From an uncultured Alphaproteobacteria bacterium (GTDB taxonomy: Bacteria; Pseudomonadota; Alphaproteobacteria; Rhizobiales; Hyphomicrobiaceae), in the NCBI GenBank assembly GCA_937950105.1, contig CALFEM010000290.1, positions 1-5,480 of the forward strand: a stretch of 5,480 nucleotides of DNA, written 5' to 3'. Positions 1 through 5,426 of this stretch are shown here, one piece after another. Made by a program: the position numbers and the translations under genes. A model generated the notes under the pieces. It had not been told where the DNA came from and did not search any database. It was given only the letters and a program-made list of their open reading frames with translations. The first letter of the stretch is position 1, and every line of letters begins with the position of its first letter.

Positions 1-13
1 CTGCGGATGTCAT
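1..13 (-). CDS. secY: SecY translocase channel subunit, first 4 codons only
   Basis: Only the start is present: ATG at 13-11 followed by codons for Thr, Ser and Ala, then the window ends. A Shine-Dalgarno sequence (GGGAGA, complement of 21-26) lies 7 bases upstream, which is good spacing. The identification rests on position: secY follows rplO at the end of the spc operon in most proteobacteria, and alphaproteobacterial SecY often begins with a similar Met-x-Ser-Ala stretch. SecY is the multi-spanning inner-membrane channel of the Sec pathway. Four residues cannot prove the identity; sequence to the left of the window would settle it. Confidence 0.6.
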
Positions 14-249
14 GCGCTCTTCTCCCGACCCTCGACGCGCCGGCCGATCCCTGGCGGGGGCCGCGACGTCCGTCCGTCAACCCGGCCGGTACGCACGTTG
101 CGCGCGGATTGCCGGCGGGTGAGGCTGAACATGGTGGCGGGGCGGCTCATTTACCAAGCCACCCCTCCAGAACCGGCCGAACTCCGTGTCGGATCGGCCG
201 CATGTGCCTGTCGTGCACGCCGATAGCGATGCACCGGGGACCGGTGGCC
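14..249 (-). other. 236-base spacer between rplO and secY
   Basis: This is the longest gap in the window. It holds a perfect hairpin just after the rplO stop (232-246), a 10-base inverted repeat (41-50 with 191-200), a possible 46-codon reading frame (10-150) and the secY ribosome binding site (21-26). I found no convincing -35/-10 promoter pair on the minus strand: a TTGACG at 80-75 has no AT-rich partner at normal distance. No T-run follows the hairpin, so there is no clear intrinsic terminator and transcription probably continues into secY. Confidence 0.7.
232..246 (-). repeat. perfect hairpin 3 bases after the rplO stop codon
   Basis: In the minus-strand transcript CACCGG pairs with CCGGTG around a TCC loop, a 6-bp GC-rich stem. 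It begins 3 bases after the rplO TGA. The following sequence is not T-rich, so this is not a standard intrinsic terminator. It could slow 3' exonuclease or mark a processing point between the ribosomal genes and secY; that role is inference. Confidence 0.55.
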
Positions 250-810
250 TCAGCCCTCGGCCGCGGCGCCGCCCTTGCCACCCTTGTTGGCGGCGGCGGC
301 CTTCTTTGCCGCGGTCTTCTTGCGCTTGGCCTCGTCGGCCTCGAGCACCTTGACCTCGATGACGTTGACGCTGCCGCCGGCCTTCTTGACCGCCTCGGCC
401 GCGCTCGCCGTCGCGTGGTTCACGGTGATCGTGACCTTCGACTTCAGCTCGCCGCCGCCGAGCAGGCGCAGGCCGTCCATGGCGCGGCGCAGAACGCCGT
501 CGGCGACCAGGCTCTCGACCGTGATCGGCTTCGAAGCATCGACGCGCTTGTCGTCGATCACCTTCTGCAGGGCGCCGAGGTTGATCTCGTTGTAGGACTT
601 GCGATCCCACTTGTTGAAGCCGCGCTTCGGCAGGCGGCGATGCAGCGGCATCTGGCCGCCCTCGAAGCCGCCGATGGCGACGCCGGTACGCGCCGTCTGG
701 CCCTTGCCGCCGCGACCGCCGGTCTTGCCGACGCCCGAACCGATGCCGCGGCCGATACGCACGCGCGTCTTCTTGGCGCCGGCGTTGTCCTTGATGTCGT
801 TGAGCCGCAT
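250..810 (-). CDS. rplO: 50S ribosomal protein L15 with C-terminal tail
   Basis: The 186-residue product is L15, a late-assembly protein of the large subunit that binds 23S rRNA. Residues 18-60 carry the family's Gly/Arg/Lys-rich rRNA-threading arm, including [15 protein letters not shown] and [17 protein letters not shown]. Residues 95-150 form the globular domain, with [18 protein letters not shown] and the AVKKAGG turn of the L15 signature. E. coli L15 has 144 residues; the excess is mainly a tail from about residue 155 to 186, rich in Ala, Lys and Gly. The ATG at 810-808 has GAGGAG (complement of 819-824) 8 bases upstream. It lies 26 bases after rpmD and ends in TGA. Function is certain from similarity; the role of the tail is unknown. 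Confidence 0.98.
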   Translation of the reverse strand: MRLNDIKDNAGAKKTRVRIGRGIGSGVGKTGGRGGKGQTARTGVAIGGFEGGQMPLHRRLPKRGFNKWDRKSYNEINLGALQKVIDDKRVDASKPITVESLVADGVLRRAMDGLRLLGGGELKSKVTITVNHATASAAEAVKKAGGSVNVIEVKVLEADEAKRKKTAAKKAAAANKGGKGGAAAEG

Positions 811-836
811 GGGACCCGCTCCTCGCAGTAGTTCTA

Positions 837-1031
837 TCAGGCCTTCTCGCCGACGATGCGGACGAGGTGGGGCACCTTGTTGATCATGCCGCGCACCGCC
901 GGAGTATCCTCGAGCGTGCGCTGGCGATGCAGCTTGTTGAGGCCGAGGCCCTTGAGCGTCTCGGTCTGGATTTCCGGACGGCGAGCGGCGCTGGCGTACT
1001 GCTCGATCGTGATGGTCTTCTTGGCGGCCAT
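837..1031 (-). CDS. rpmD: 50S ribosomal protein L30
   Basis: A 64-residue protein with the normal length and pattern of the short bacterial L30, a small, peripheral and often dispensable component of the large subunit. The first beta strand is [10 protein letters not shown] (residues 5-14). [21 protein letters not shown] (about 28-48) is the conserved L30 core, and [12 protein letters not shown] (about 49-60) the final helix and strand. The ATG at 1031-1029 has AGGTGA (complement of 1038-1043) 6 bases upstream. It lies 66 bases after rpsE, a larger gap than most here, and that gap contains a perfect hairpin. The stop is TGA. Confidence 0.97.
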   Translation of the reverse strand: MAAKKTITIEQYASAARRPEIQTETLKGLGLNKLHRQRTLEDTPAVRGMINKVPHLVRIVGEKA

Positions 1032-1067
1032 GTCACTTCACCTTTGGGTAGCACGTCGGGGCGCCGC

Positions 1068-1082
1068 TCGCCGAAACGGCGA
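1068..1082 (-). repeat. perfect hairpin in the rpsE-rpmD spacer
   Basis: TCGCCG and CGGCGA form a 6-bp stem around a three-base loop (TTT in the transcript), in the middle of the 66-base spacer 1032-1097. No T-run follows on the minus strand, so termination is unlikely. A role in mRNA processing or in tuning rpmD expression is possible but unproven. Confidence 0.5.
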
Positions 1083-1097
1083 CGCCCTCTGCGATGA

Positions 1098-1679
1098 TCA
1101 AGCCTCGGCGGCGGCGTCGGCGCTGGCAGAGCCGTCACGGCGGCGGGCGACGATCTCGCTCACCTTCATATTGCGGCGGGCAGCGACGCCACGCGGGTTC
1201 TCCTGATGCTTCAGGGCATCGAAGGTGGCGCGGACGACGTTGTAGGCGTTGGTCGAGCCGAGCGACTTGGCGACGACGTCATGGACGCCCAGCATCTCGA
1301 ACACGGCGCGCATCGAGCCGCCGGCGATGATGCCGGTGCCAGGGGGTGCCGAGCGCACGACCACGCGACCGGCACCATGACGGCCCTCGCTGTCGTGATG
1401 CAGCGTGCGCGCATCGCGCAGCGGCACGCGCAGCAGGTTGCGGCGCGCCGCTTCCGTCGCCTTGCGGATCGCTTCCGGCACCTCGCGCGCCTTGCCGTGG
1501 CCGTAGCCGACGCGGCCCTTGAGGTCACCGACGACGACGAGCGCGGCGAAGCCGAAGCGCTTGCCGCCCTTCACCACCTTGGCGACGCGGTTGATGTGAA
1601 CCAGCTTGTCCGAGAACTCGCTCTCGCGCTCTTCGCGATCGCGGTCACGGCCGCGCTCTCTTCCGGGTGAACGTGCCAC
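1098..1679 (-). CDS. rpsE: 30S ribosomal protein S5 (GTG start)
   Basis: This 193-residue protein is S5, which lies at the mRNA entry side of the small subunit and affects decoding accuracy. Residues 1-20 are a highly charged Arg/Glu/Asp head typical of alphaproteobacterial S5. Residues 22-86 form the double-stranded-RNA-binding-like domain, with [20 protein letters not shown] and the [17 protein letters not shown] motif. Residues 98-175 hold the second domain, with [17 protein letters not shown] and [11 protein letters not shown]. The loop around residues 31-41, where spectinomycin-resistance changes are known, looks wild-type. The start is GTG at 1679-1677: no in-frame ATG lies upstream of the conserved domain, and AGGAAG (complement of 1685-1690) sits 5 bases upstream. 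The gene begins 15 bases after rplR and ends in TGA. Confidence 0.98.
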   Translation of the reverse strand: MARSPGRERGRDRDREERESEFSDKLVHINRVAKVVKGGKRFGFAALVVVGDLKGRVGYGHGKAREVPEAIRKATEAARRNLLRVPLRDARTLHHDSEGRHGAGRVVVRSAPPGTGIIAGGSMRAVFEMLGVHDVVAKSLGSTNAYNVVRATFDALKHQENPRGVAARRNMKVSEIVARRRDGSASADAAAEA

Positions 1680-1694
1680 GGGAACTTCCTTCCT

Positions 1695-2057
1695 TTAGAA
1701 ATCAAGACCCGCTTCGCGAGCGGCATCGGCCAGCGCTTTCACGCGGCCATGGAACAGGTAGGCGCCGCGATCGAAGACGACCTGCTTGACGCCGGCCTTC
1801 ACGGCGCGCTCGGCGACCAGCTTGCCGACCGCCGCGGCTGCGGCCTTGTCGGCGCCGGTCTTCAGGCTGCCCTTGAGGTCCTTCTCGAGCGTCGAGGCAG
1901 CGGCGAGCGTGTGACCCGCCGCGTCATCGATGATCTGCGCATAGATATGCTTCGACGACCGGCTGACGGAAAGCCGGGGCCGGCCGGCCGCGCGCGCCTT
2001 GAGTGCGCGGCGCACCCGCGCCTTGCGGCGGTCGATCTGCGTGGAATGCGTGCCCAT
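1695..2057 (-). CDS. rplR: 50S ribosomal protein L18
   Basis: The 120-residue product is L18, which binds 5S rRNA and, with L5, helps place it in the central protuberance of the large subunit. A basic N-terminal arm ([20 protein letters not shown], residues 10-29) leads into [16 protein letters not shown] (30-45). The C-terminal part carries the highly conserved [20 protein letters not shown] segment (about 93-112) and ends EAGLDF. Length matches the family. The ATG at 2057-2055 is 12 bases after rplF, and its ribosome binding site AAGGA (complement of 2067-2071) overlaps the rplF stop codon, which suggests translational coupling. The stop is TAA. Confidence 0.98.
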   Translation of the reverse strand: MGTHSTQIDRRKARVRRALKARAAGRPRLSVSRSSKHIYAQIIDDAAGHTLAAASTLEKDLKGSLKTGADKAAAAAVGKLVAERAVKAGVKQVVFDRGAYLFHGRVKALADAAREAGLDF

Positions 2058-2069
2058 TGGCGTCGGTCC

Positions 2070-2609
2070 TTACTTCTTCTTGCCTTCCTTGCGGAAGATG
2101 TATTCGCCCTGATAGCGGATGCCCTTGCCCTTGTAGGGCTCCGGCGGACGGTAGGAGCGGATGTCCGCCGCCACCTGGCCAACGAGCTGCTTGTCGATGC
2201 CGGAGACGGTGATGACTTCGGACTTGGCGCCCGAAACCTTCACCTCGACACCGGCCGGGATCGGATGCGACACGTCGTGGCTGAAGCCGATGTTGAGACC
2301 GAGCTCCTTGCCCTTCAGCGCGGCGCGGAAACCGACGCCCTGGATCTCGAGCACCTGGCTGTAGCCGTCGGTGACGCCCTTGATCAGGTTGGCGATCTGG
2401 GTGCGCGACATGCCCCACATGGAGCGCGCCTTCTTGGAGTCGTTGGCCGGAGTGACGGACACCTTGCCGTCCTTGAACTCGACCTTGACGTCCTCGGGCA
2501 CCGCGAAGGACAGCTCGCCCTTGGGTCCCTTCATCTTGACGTTCTGGCCCGACACCGTCGCCGTCACGTTCGACGGAACCGATACGGGCTTCTTACCAAT
2601 GCGCGACAT
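2070..2609 (-). CDS. rplF: 50S ribosomal protein L6
   Basis: A 179-residue protein, close to the E. coli length of 177. L6 binds 23S rRNA near the sarcin-ricin loop and the factor-binding site. It starts with the family hallmark MSRIGKKPV and has two similar domains (about 1-82 and 83-179). The second contains [14 protein letters not shown] and ends with the diagnostic [11 protein letters not shown] plus a basic KEGKKK tail. An in-frame TTG at 2621-2619 would add four residues, but the ATG at 2609-2607 gives the canonical N-terminus, with GGAAAG (complement of 2614-2619) 4 bases upstream, a somewhat weak site. It follows rpsH after 66 bases and ends in TAA. Confidence 0.98.
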   Translation of the reverse strand: MSRIGKKPVSVPSNVTATVSGQNVKMKGPKGELSFAVPEDVKVEFKDGKVSVTPANDSKKARSMWGMSRTQIANLIKGVTDGYSQVLEIQGVGFRAALKGKELGLNIGFSHDVSHPIPAGVEVKVSGAKSEVITVSGIDKQLVGQVAADIRSYRPPEPYKGKGIRYQGEYIFRKEGKKK

Positions 2610-2675
2610 GGCTCTTTCCAACCCTTCGCTTCAATTCATGTGCTCGAGCGCACGGACCCAAACAGCCTGCAAGCG

Positions 2676-3074
2676 TCAGAAGACGTTGCAGAGGATCTCG
2701 CCGCCGACGTTTTCCTCACGCGCCTTGGCATCCGACATGACGCCCTTCGGCGTCGACAGGATCGCCACGCCGAGTCCGTTGGCCACGGTCGGCAGATCCT
2801 TCACCGGTGAATAGACGCGGCGGCCCGGCTTCGACACGCGCTCGATTTCGCGGATCGCCGGCTGGCCGTTGAAGTACTTGAGCTCGATCTCGAAGATCGC
2901 GGTCGCGCCCTTCGGCTCGACGCGCGCATAGCCGCGGATGTAACCTTCTTCCGCAAGCACGTCGAGGACGCGGCCGCGCAGGTTGGACGCGGGCGTCACG
3001 ACCTTCGGACGGCGGCGCATCTGCGCGTTGCGGATACGGGTCAGCATATCGCCGAGCGGATCATTCATAGGCAT
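2676..3074 (-). CDS. rpsH: 30S ribosomal protein S8
   Basis: This 132-residue protein is S8, a primary 16S rRNA-binding protein of the small-subunit platform. In E. coli S8 also represses the spc operon by binding its mRNA near the L5 start. The N-terminus has [15 protein letters not shown]. The C-terminus carries the S8 signature [14 protein letters not shown] followed by [11 protein letters not shown]. Three in-frame starts are possible: TTG at 3080, ATG at 3074 and ATG at 3068. I chose 3074 because the core GGAGG (complement of 3082-3086) is 7 bases away; TTG would nearly touch that site and ATG 3068 would be 13 bases from it. The site lies just before the rpsN stop is cleared, so the two genes are probably coupled. 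Confidence 0.96.
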   Translation of the reverse strand: MPMNDPLGDMLTRIRNAQMRRRPKVVTPASNLRGRVLDVLAEEGYIRGYARVEPKGATAIFEIELKYFNGQPAIREIERVSKPGRRVYSPVKDLPTVANGLGVAILSTPKGVMSDAKAREENVGGEILCNVF

Positions 3075-3080
3075 CGCCAA

Positions 3081-3087
3081 CCCTCCC
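3081..3087 (-). promoter_or_regulatory. strong Shine-Dalgarno that decides the rpsH start
   Basis: GGGAGGG on the minus strand directly follows the rpsN TAA stop (3090-3088) and stands 6 bases before the ATG at 3074-3072. Its spacing rules out the TTG at 3080 and makes the ATG at 3068 less likely. Confidence 0.75.
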
Positions 3088-3393
3088 TTACCAGCTCGAC
3101 TTCGTCATGCCCGGGATCATGCCCATGCTCGCCAGCTCACGCAGCTGGTTGCGGCACATCCGGAGCTTGCGATAGTAGCCGCGCGGGCGGCCGGTGATCT
3201 CGCACCGGTTGCGGATGCGCGTCTTCGACGAGTTGCGCGGCATCTCGGCGAGCTTGAGGCGCGCGGCGAAGCGCTCCTCGGTCGGCTTCGACAGGTCGTC
3301 GGCGATCGCCTTCAGACGCTTGCGCTTGTCGGCGCACTGAGCGACGAGCTTGCGCCGGCGCTTGTTCTTTTCGATTGAGCTGGTCTTGGCCAT
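3088..3393 (-). CDS. rpsN: 30S ribosomal protein S14, long zinc-free type
   Basis: The 101-residue product is S14, which sits in the head of the small subunit near the tRNA sites. It is the long form: it has a central insert (about residues 30-55, with [20 protein letters not shown]) and lacks the paired CxxC motifs of the 61-residue zinc-binding form; its cysteines at about 20, 64 and 80 are isolated. The conserved core is [20 protein letters not shown] (63-82) and the end is [11 protein letters not shown], as in other alphaproteobacteria. The ATG at 3393-3391 has GGAGGA (complement of 3400-3405) 6 bases upstream. It follows rplE after a 53-base spacer containing a hairpin, and ends in TAA. 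Confidence 0.98.
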   Translation of the reverse strand: MAKTSSIEKNKRRRKLVAQCADKRKRLKAIADDLSKPTEERFAARLKLAEMPRNSSKTRIRNRCEITGRPRGYYRKLRMCRNQLRELASMGMIPGMTKSSW

Positions 3394-3410
3394 TCATTCT
3401 CCTCCAAAGG

Positions 3411-3433
3411 CCTTTCGGGCGGGCTGCCCGAGG
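3411..3433 (-). repeat. hairpin in the rplE-rpsN spacer
   Basis: TCGGGC (complement of 3426-3431) pairs with GCCCGA (complement of 3415-3420) around a 5-base loop. Two more GC pairs (3411-3412 with 3432-3433) close beyond a two-base bulge. The structure ends 5 bases before the rpsN Shine-Dalgarno sequence, so it could influence ribosome access. A 10-base palindrome AAAGGCCTTT (3406-3415) overlaps its edge. No T-run follows, so it is not a typical terminator. Confidence 0.5.
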
Positions 3434-3446
3434 TCCTCCAGTGTCG

Positions 3447-4112
3447 TCAGGTACGGAACGGGAAGTTGAAATTCTTCAGGAGCTCGCGCGCCTCGTCGTC
3501 CGTCGTCGCCGACGTACAGATGATGACGTCGAGACCCCAGACCTGATCGACCTTGTCGTAGTCGATCTCGGGGAACACGATGTGCTCCTTGATGCCGCAG
3601 GCGTAGTTGCCGCGACCGTCGAAGCTCTTCGGGTTCAGACCGCGGAAGTCCTTGATGCGCGGCATCGCGATGGTCACGAAGCGGTCCAGGAACTCGTACA
3701 TGCGGTCGCCGCGCAGCGTCACCTTGGCGCCGATGGTCATGCCCTCGCGCAGCTTGTAGACGGCGATGGACTTGCGCGCCTTGGTCGAAACCGGCTTCTG
3801 GCCCGAGATCAGCGCCAGGTCACCCGACGCGCTCTCGACCTTCTTCTTGTCCGCCACGGCCTCGCCGACGCCCATGTTCAGCACGATCTTCTCGAGCTTC
3901 GGGATCATCATCGGGTTGGCGTAGCCGAACTTCTCCTTCATCGCCGCGCGGATCTTGCTCTCGTAGAGAGACTTCATGCGCGGCTTGTAGTCCTTCGGAC
4001 GCGGCGCGGCGGGAGCGGCCGCGGCCTTCGCCTCGGACTTGCCCTTCTTGGCGGCTGCGGCGGCCTTGCCATCCTTGGCCGGCGCCTTCTTGCCCTTGTC
4101 GTTCTCGGCCAT
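3447..4112 (-). CDS. rplE: 50S ribosomal protein L5 with Ala/Lys-rich N-terminal extension
   Basis: L5 binds 5S rRNA and forms part of the central protuberance, contacting P-site tRNA and the small-subunit head. The product has 221 residues, against about 179 for the usual family. The core from about residue 43 ([20 protein letters not shown]) to 221 gives exactly this size. It includes [14 protein letters not shown] (72-85), the signature [20 protein letters not shown] (133-152) and [15 protein letters not shown] (156-170). Residues 1-40 are an extension with 15 Ala and 10 Lys. I keep the long start (ATG 4112-4110) because it is 3 bases after rplX, and the internal ATG at 3977 would cut into the conserved start of the core. 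The site upstream (GGAG, complement of 4125-4128) is 12 bases away, so expression probably relies on coupling with rplX. The stop is TGA. Confidence 0.96.
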   Translation of the reverse strand: MAENDKGKKAPAKDGKAAAAAKKGKSEAKAAAAPAAPRPKDYKPRMKSLYESKIRAAMKEKFGYANPMMIPKLEKIVLNMGVGEAVADKKKVESASGDLALISGQKPVSTKARKSIAVYKLREGMTIGAKVTLRGDRMYEFLDRFVTIAMPRIKDFRGLNPKSFDGRGNYACGIKEHIVFPEIDYDKVDQVWGLDVIICTSATTDDEARELLKNFNFPFRT

Positions 4113-4115
4113 GGC

Positions 4116-4442
4116 TTACTTCTTCTCCGGAATGACTTCGCCCGAGCGCTTGGCGAATCGGACTTTCTTGCCGTCGTCGAGGAACTTGAAGCCGACGCGG
4201 GTCGGCTTGCCGTCCTTCGGATCCTCGAGCGCGAGGTTGGAAAGGTCGATGGTCGCCTCCTTGGAGACGATGCCGCCCTCGCTCTGCGCGGTCTGCTTCT
4301 GGTGACGGCGCACGACGTTGACACCGCGCACGATCGCGCGGTTCTCCTTCGGCCGCACCTCGATCACCTCGCCGTGCTTGCCGCGGTCGCGACCAGCGAG
4401 CACGATGACGTGGTCGCCCTTCTTGATCTTCTGCGCGGCCAT
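4116..4442 (-). CDS. rplX: 50S ribosomal protein L24
   Basis: The 108-residue product is L24, an early-binding protein that starts large-subunit assembly near the exit-tunnel opening. The N-terminal KOW motif is clear: [20 protein letters not shown] (residues 5-24), followed by [18 protein letters not shown]. The segment [18 protein letters not shown] (about 55-72) is also typical. Length is close to the E. coli 104. The reading frame stays open upstream into rplN, but the ATG at 4442-4440 gives the family N-terminus and has a very strong GGAGGT (complement of 4449-4454) 6 bases upstream. That ATG shares one base with the rplN TAA stop (TAATG), a classic coupled junction. Confidence 0.98.
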   Translation of the reverse strand: MAAQKIKKGDHVIVLAGRDRGKHGEVIEVRPKENRAIVRGVNVVRRHQKQTAQSEGGIVSKEATIDLSNLALEDPKDGKPTRVGFKFLDDGKKVRFAKRSGEVIPEKK

Positions 4443-4810
4443 TACAGCACCTCCGGCGCCAGCGAAACGATCTTCATGTGGTTCTTCGCCCTGAGCTCGC
4501 GCGTCACGGGTCCGAAGATACGGGTACCGACCGGCTCGCCCTGGTTGTTGATGAGCACGGCGGCGTTGCGGTCGAAGCGGATCAGCGAGCCGTCCGAGCG
4601 GCGCACGCCCTTGGCGGTGCGCACCACGACGGCCTTCATCACCTGGCCCTTCTTCACACGGCCCTTCGGAATCGCCTCCTTGACGGAGACGACGATGATG
4701 TCGCCGATCGTCGCGTACTTGCGCTTGGAGCCGCCGAGCACCTTGATGCACTGCACCCGACGCGCGCCCGAGTTGTCGGCGACGTCGAGATTGGTCTCCA
4801 TCTGGATCAT
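4442..4810 (-). CDS. rplN: 50S ribosomal protein L14
   Basis: A 122-residue protein matching L14 along its full length (E. coli has 123). L14 binds 23S rRNA and takes part in bridges to the small subunit; the silencing factor RsfS docks on it. It begins [17 protein letters not shown] and includes [20 protein letters not shown] (26-45). The signature region [19 protein letters not shown] (about 74-92) is followed by [13 protein letters not shown]. The ATG at 4810-4808 has AAGGA (complement of 4820-4824) 9 bases upstream. In E. coli this is the first gene of the spc operon, and here it follows the largest internal gap of the cluster (123 bases), which fits a transcription boundary. The stop TAA overlaps the rplX start. 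Confidence 0.98.
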   Translation of the reverse strand: MIQMETNLDVADNSGARRVQCIKVLGGSKRKYATIGDIIVVSVKEAIPKGRVKKGQVMKAVVVRTAKGVRRSDGSLIRFDRNAAVLINNQGEPVGTRIFGPVTRELRAKNHMKIVSLAPEVL

Positions 4811-4933
4811 CGCGAAACGTCCTTACCTTGCGACCACGTCCCGTGGCCCTCATCTGGTCGCGGTGCCGTGCGGCTCCGCGCGAAATCCGTTTGCAGGCCT
4901 TGCGACCCGCCGCCTTACGTATCGTGCCCGGCT
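4811..4933 (-). other. 123-base gap between rpsQ and rplN (S10/spc boundary)
   Basis: This spacer corresponds to the place where E. coli ends the S10 operon and starts the spc operon. It contains the rplN ribosome binding site (4820-4824), a small hairpin at 4834-4846, a repeated 10-mer (CCTTGCGACC on the plus strand at 4826-4835 and 4898-4907) and other GC-rich self-complementary patches. I find neither a convincing -35/-10 pair nor a stem followed by a T-run on the minus strand. A spc promoter here is suggested by position only. Confidence 0.55.
4834..4846 (-). repeat. small hairpin upstream of the rplN ribosome binding site
   Basis: CCACG and CGTGG pair around a three-base loop, and a G-U and a G-C pair can extend the stem in the minus-strand transcript. 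It lies about 10 bases before the rplN Shine-Dalgarno. It is short, so chance is possible. Confidence 0.35.
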
Positions 4934-5170
4934 TTACGCCTTGGCGTCGACCACCGTCCAGCGCTTCTTCTTCGAGATCGGCGCGCTCTCGATGATCTCG
5001 ACGCGATCGCCGACCTTCTTCGAGTTGGCCTCGTCGTGCGCGTGATAGCGCTTGGTGCGCCGCACGGTCTTCTTCAGCAGCGGATGGGTGTAGCGGCGCT
5101 CCACCTCGACCACGATCGTCTTGTCGTTCTTGTCGGAGACGACGGTTCCCTGAAGCACGCGCTTCGGCAT
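4934..5170 (-). CDS. rpsQ: 30S ribosomal protein S17
   Basis: The 78-residue product is S17, a primary binder of the 5' domain of 16S rRNA with an OB fold. [20 protein letters not shown] (1-20) gives the first strands. [20 protein letters not shown] (21-40) contains the conserved basic loop. [18 protein letters not shown] (44-61) and [13 protein letters not shown] (62-74) complete the barrel. E. coli S17 has 84 residues, so the length is normal. The ATG at 5170-5168 has GGGAGA (complement of 5179-5184) 8 bases upstream and lies 14 bases after rpmC. The stop is TAA. It is the last gene of the S10-type group. Confidence 0.98.
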   Translation of the reverse strand: MPKRVLQGTVVSDKNDKTIVVEVERRYTHPLLKKTVRRTKRYHAHDEANSKKVGDRVEIIESAPISKKKRWTVVDAKA

Positions 5171-5184
5171 GACTGAGTTCTCCC

Positions 5185-5394
5185 TTACGCGCGCTTGGTG
5201 GTCGCGCCGGCCCGCTTCTGCTGGGCGATGGTCATCACACGGGCGATGTCGCGGCGCAGCTCGCGCACGCGCGCCGTATTCTCGAGCTGCCCGGAAGCCG
5301 CCTGGAAGCGCAGGTTGAACTGCTCCTTCTTGAGCTTCAGGAGCTGATCGTCGAGCTGGTCGAGGGACATGTCCCTGAACTCGGCTGCCTTCAT
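5185..5394 (-). CDS. rpmC: 50S ribosomal protein L29
   Basis: A 69-residue protein matching L29, a two-helix hairpin at the exit-tunnel opening, near the docking sites of trigger factor and SRP. It starts [18 protein letters not shown]. The first helix continues [20 protein letters not shown] (18-37), and the second holds the signature [20 protein letters not shown] (39-58). The ATG at 5394-5392 has GAGG (complement of 5403-5406) 8 bases upstream. The reading frame stays open for 22 more codons to a GTG at 5460, but most of that is adapter sequence, so the longer form is false. rplP (L16) would be expected next upstream, beyond the contig end. The stop is TAA. Confidence 0.97.
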   Translation of the reverse strand: MKAAEFRDMSLDQLDDQLLKLKKEQFNLRFQAASGQLENTARVRELRRDIARVMTIAQQKRAGATTKRA

Positions 5395-5426
5395 TGTCGT
5401 GTCCTCACAAACCGGGCTCACCGCGC

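Noticed and set aside
75..80. TTGACG as the -35 box of a secY promoter
   Set aside because: The sequence 16-19 bases downstream on the minus strand is GC-rich and offers no -10-like hexamer.
7..831. 274-codon open frame on the plus strand
   Set aside because: It mirrors rplO and the spacer, and its Ala/Leu/Asp-rich product is typical of antisense translation of a GC-rich gene.
1749..2810. 353-codon open frame on the plus strand
   Set aside because: It is antisense to rplR, rplF and rpsH, with no ribosome binding site logic and no recognisable domain; a codon-bias shadow.
4100..4130. E. coli-type S8 repressor site at the L5 start
   Set aside because: The rplX-rplE junction has only 3 bases and I could not recognise the S8-binding helix by eye; the Ala/Lys extension occupies the region.
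4116..4853. 245-codon version of the rplX frame
   Set aside because: The upstream 137 codons run through rplN in another frame; the ATG at 4442 has a strong GGAGGT and yields the normal L24 N-terminus.
4811..4933. Intrinsic terminator of the S10 group
   Set aside because: The GC-rich stems are not followed by a T-run on the minus strand.
3375..5045. 556-codon open frame on the plus strand
   Set aside because: It lies antisense to six well-identified ribosomal genes, has low-complexity Leu/Ala/Arg/Asp composition and resembles no family. Long antisense frames are expected in high-GC coding DNA.
5395..5426. End of rplP (L16) upstream of rpmC
   Set aside because: rplP is expected here and TGA codons occur at 5420-5418 and 5407-5405 in different frames, but 32 genomic bases are too few to identify a C-terminus.
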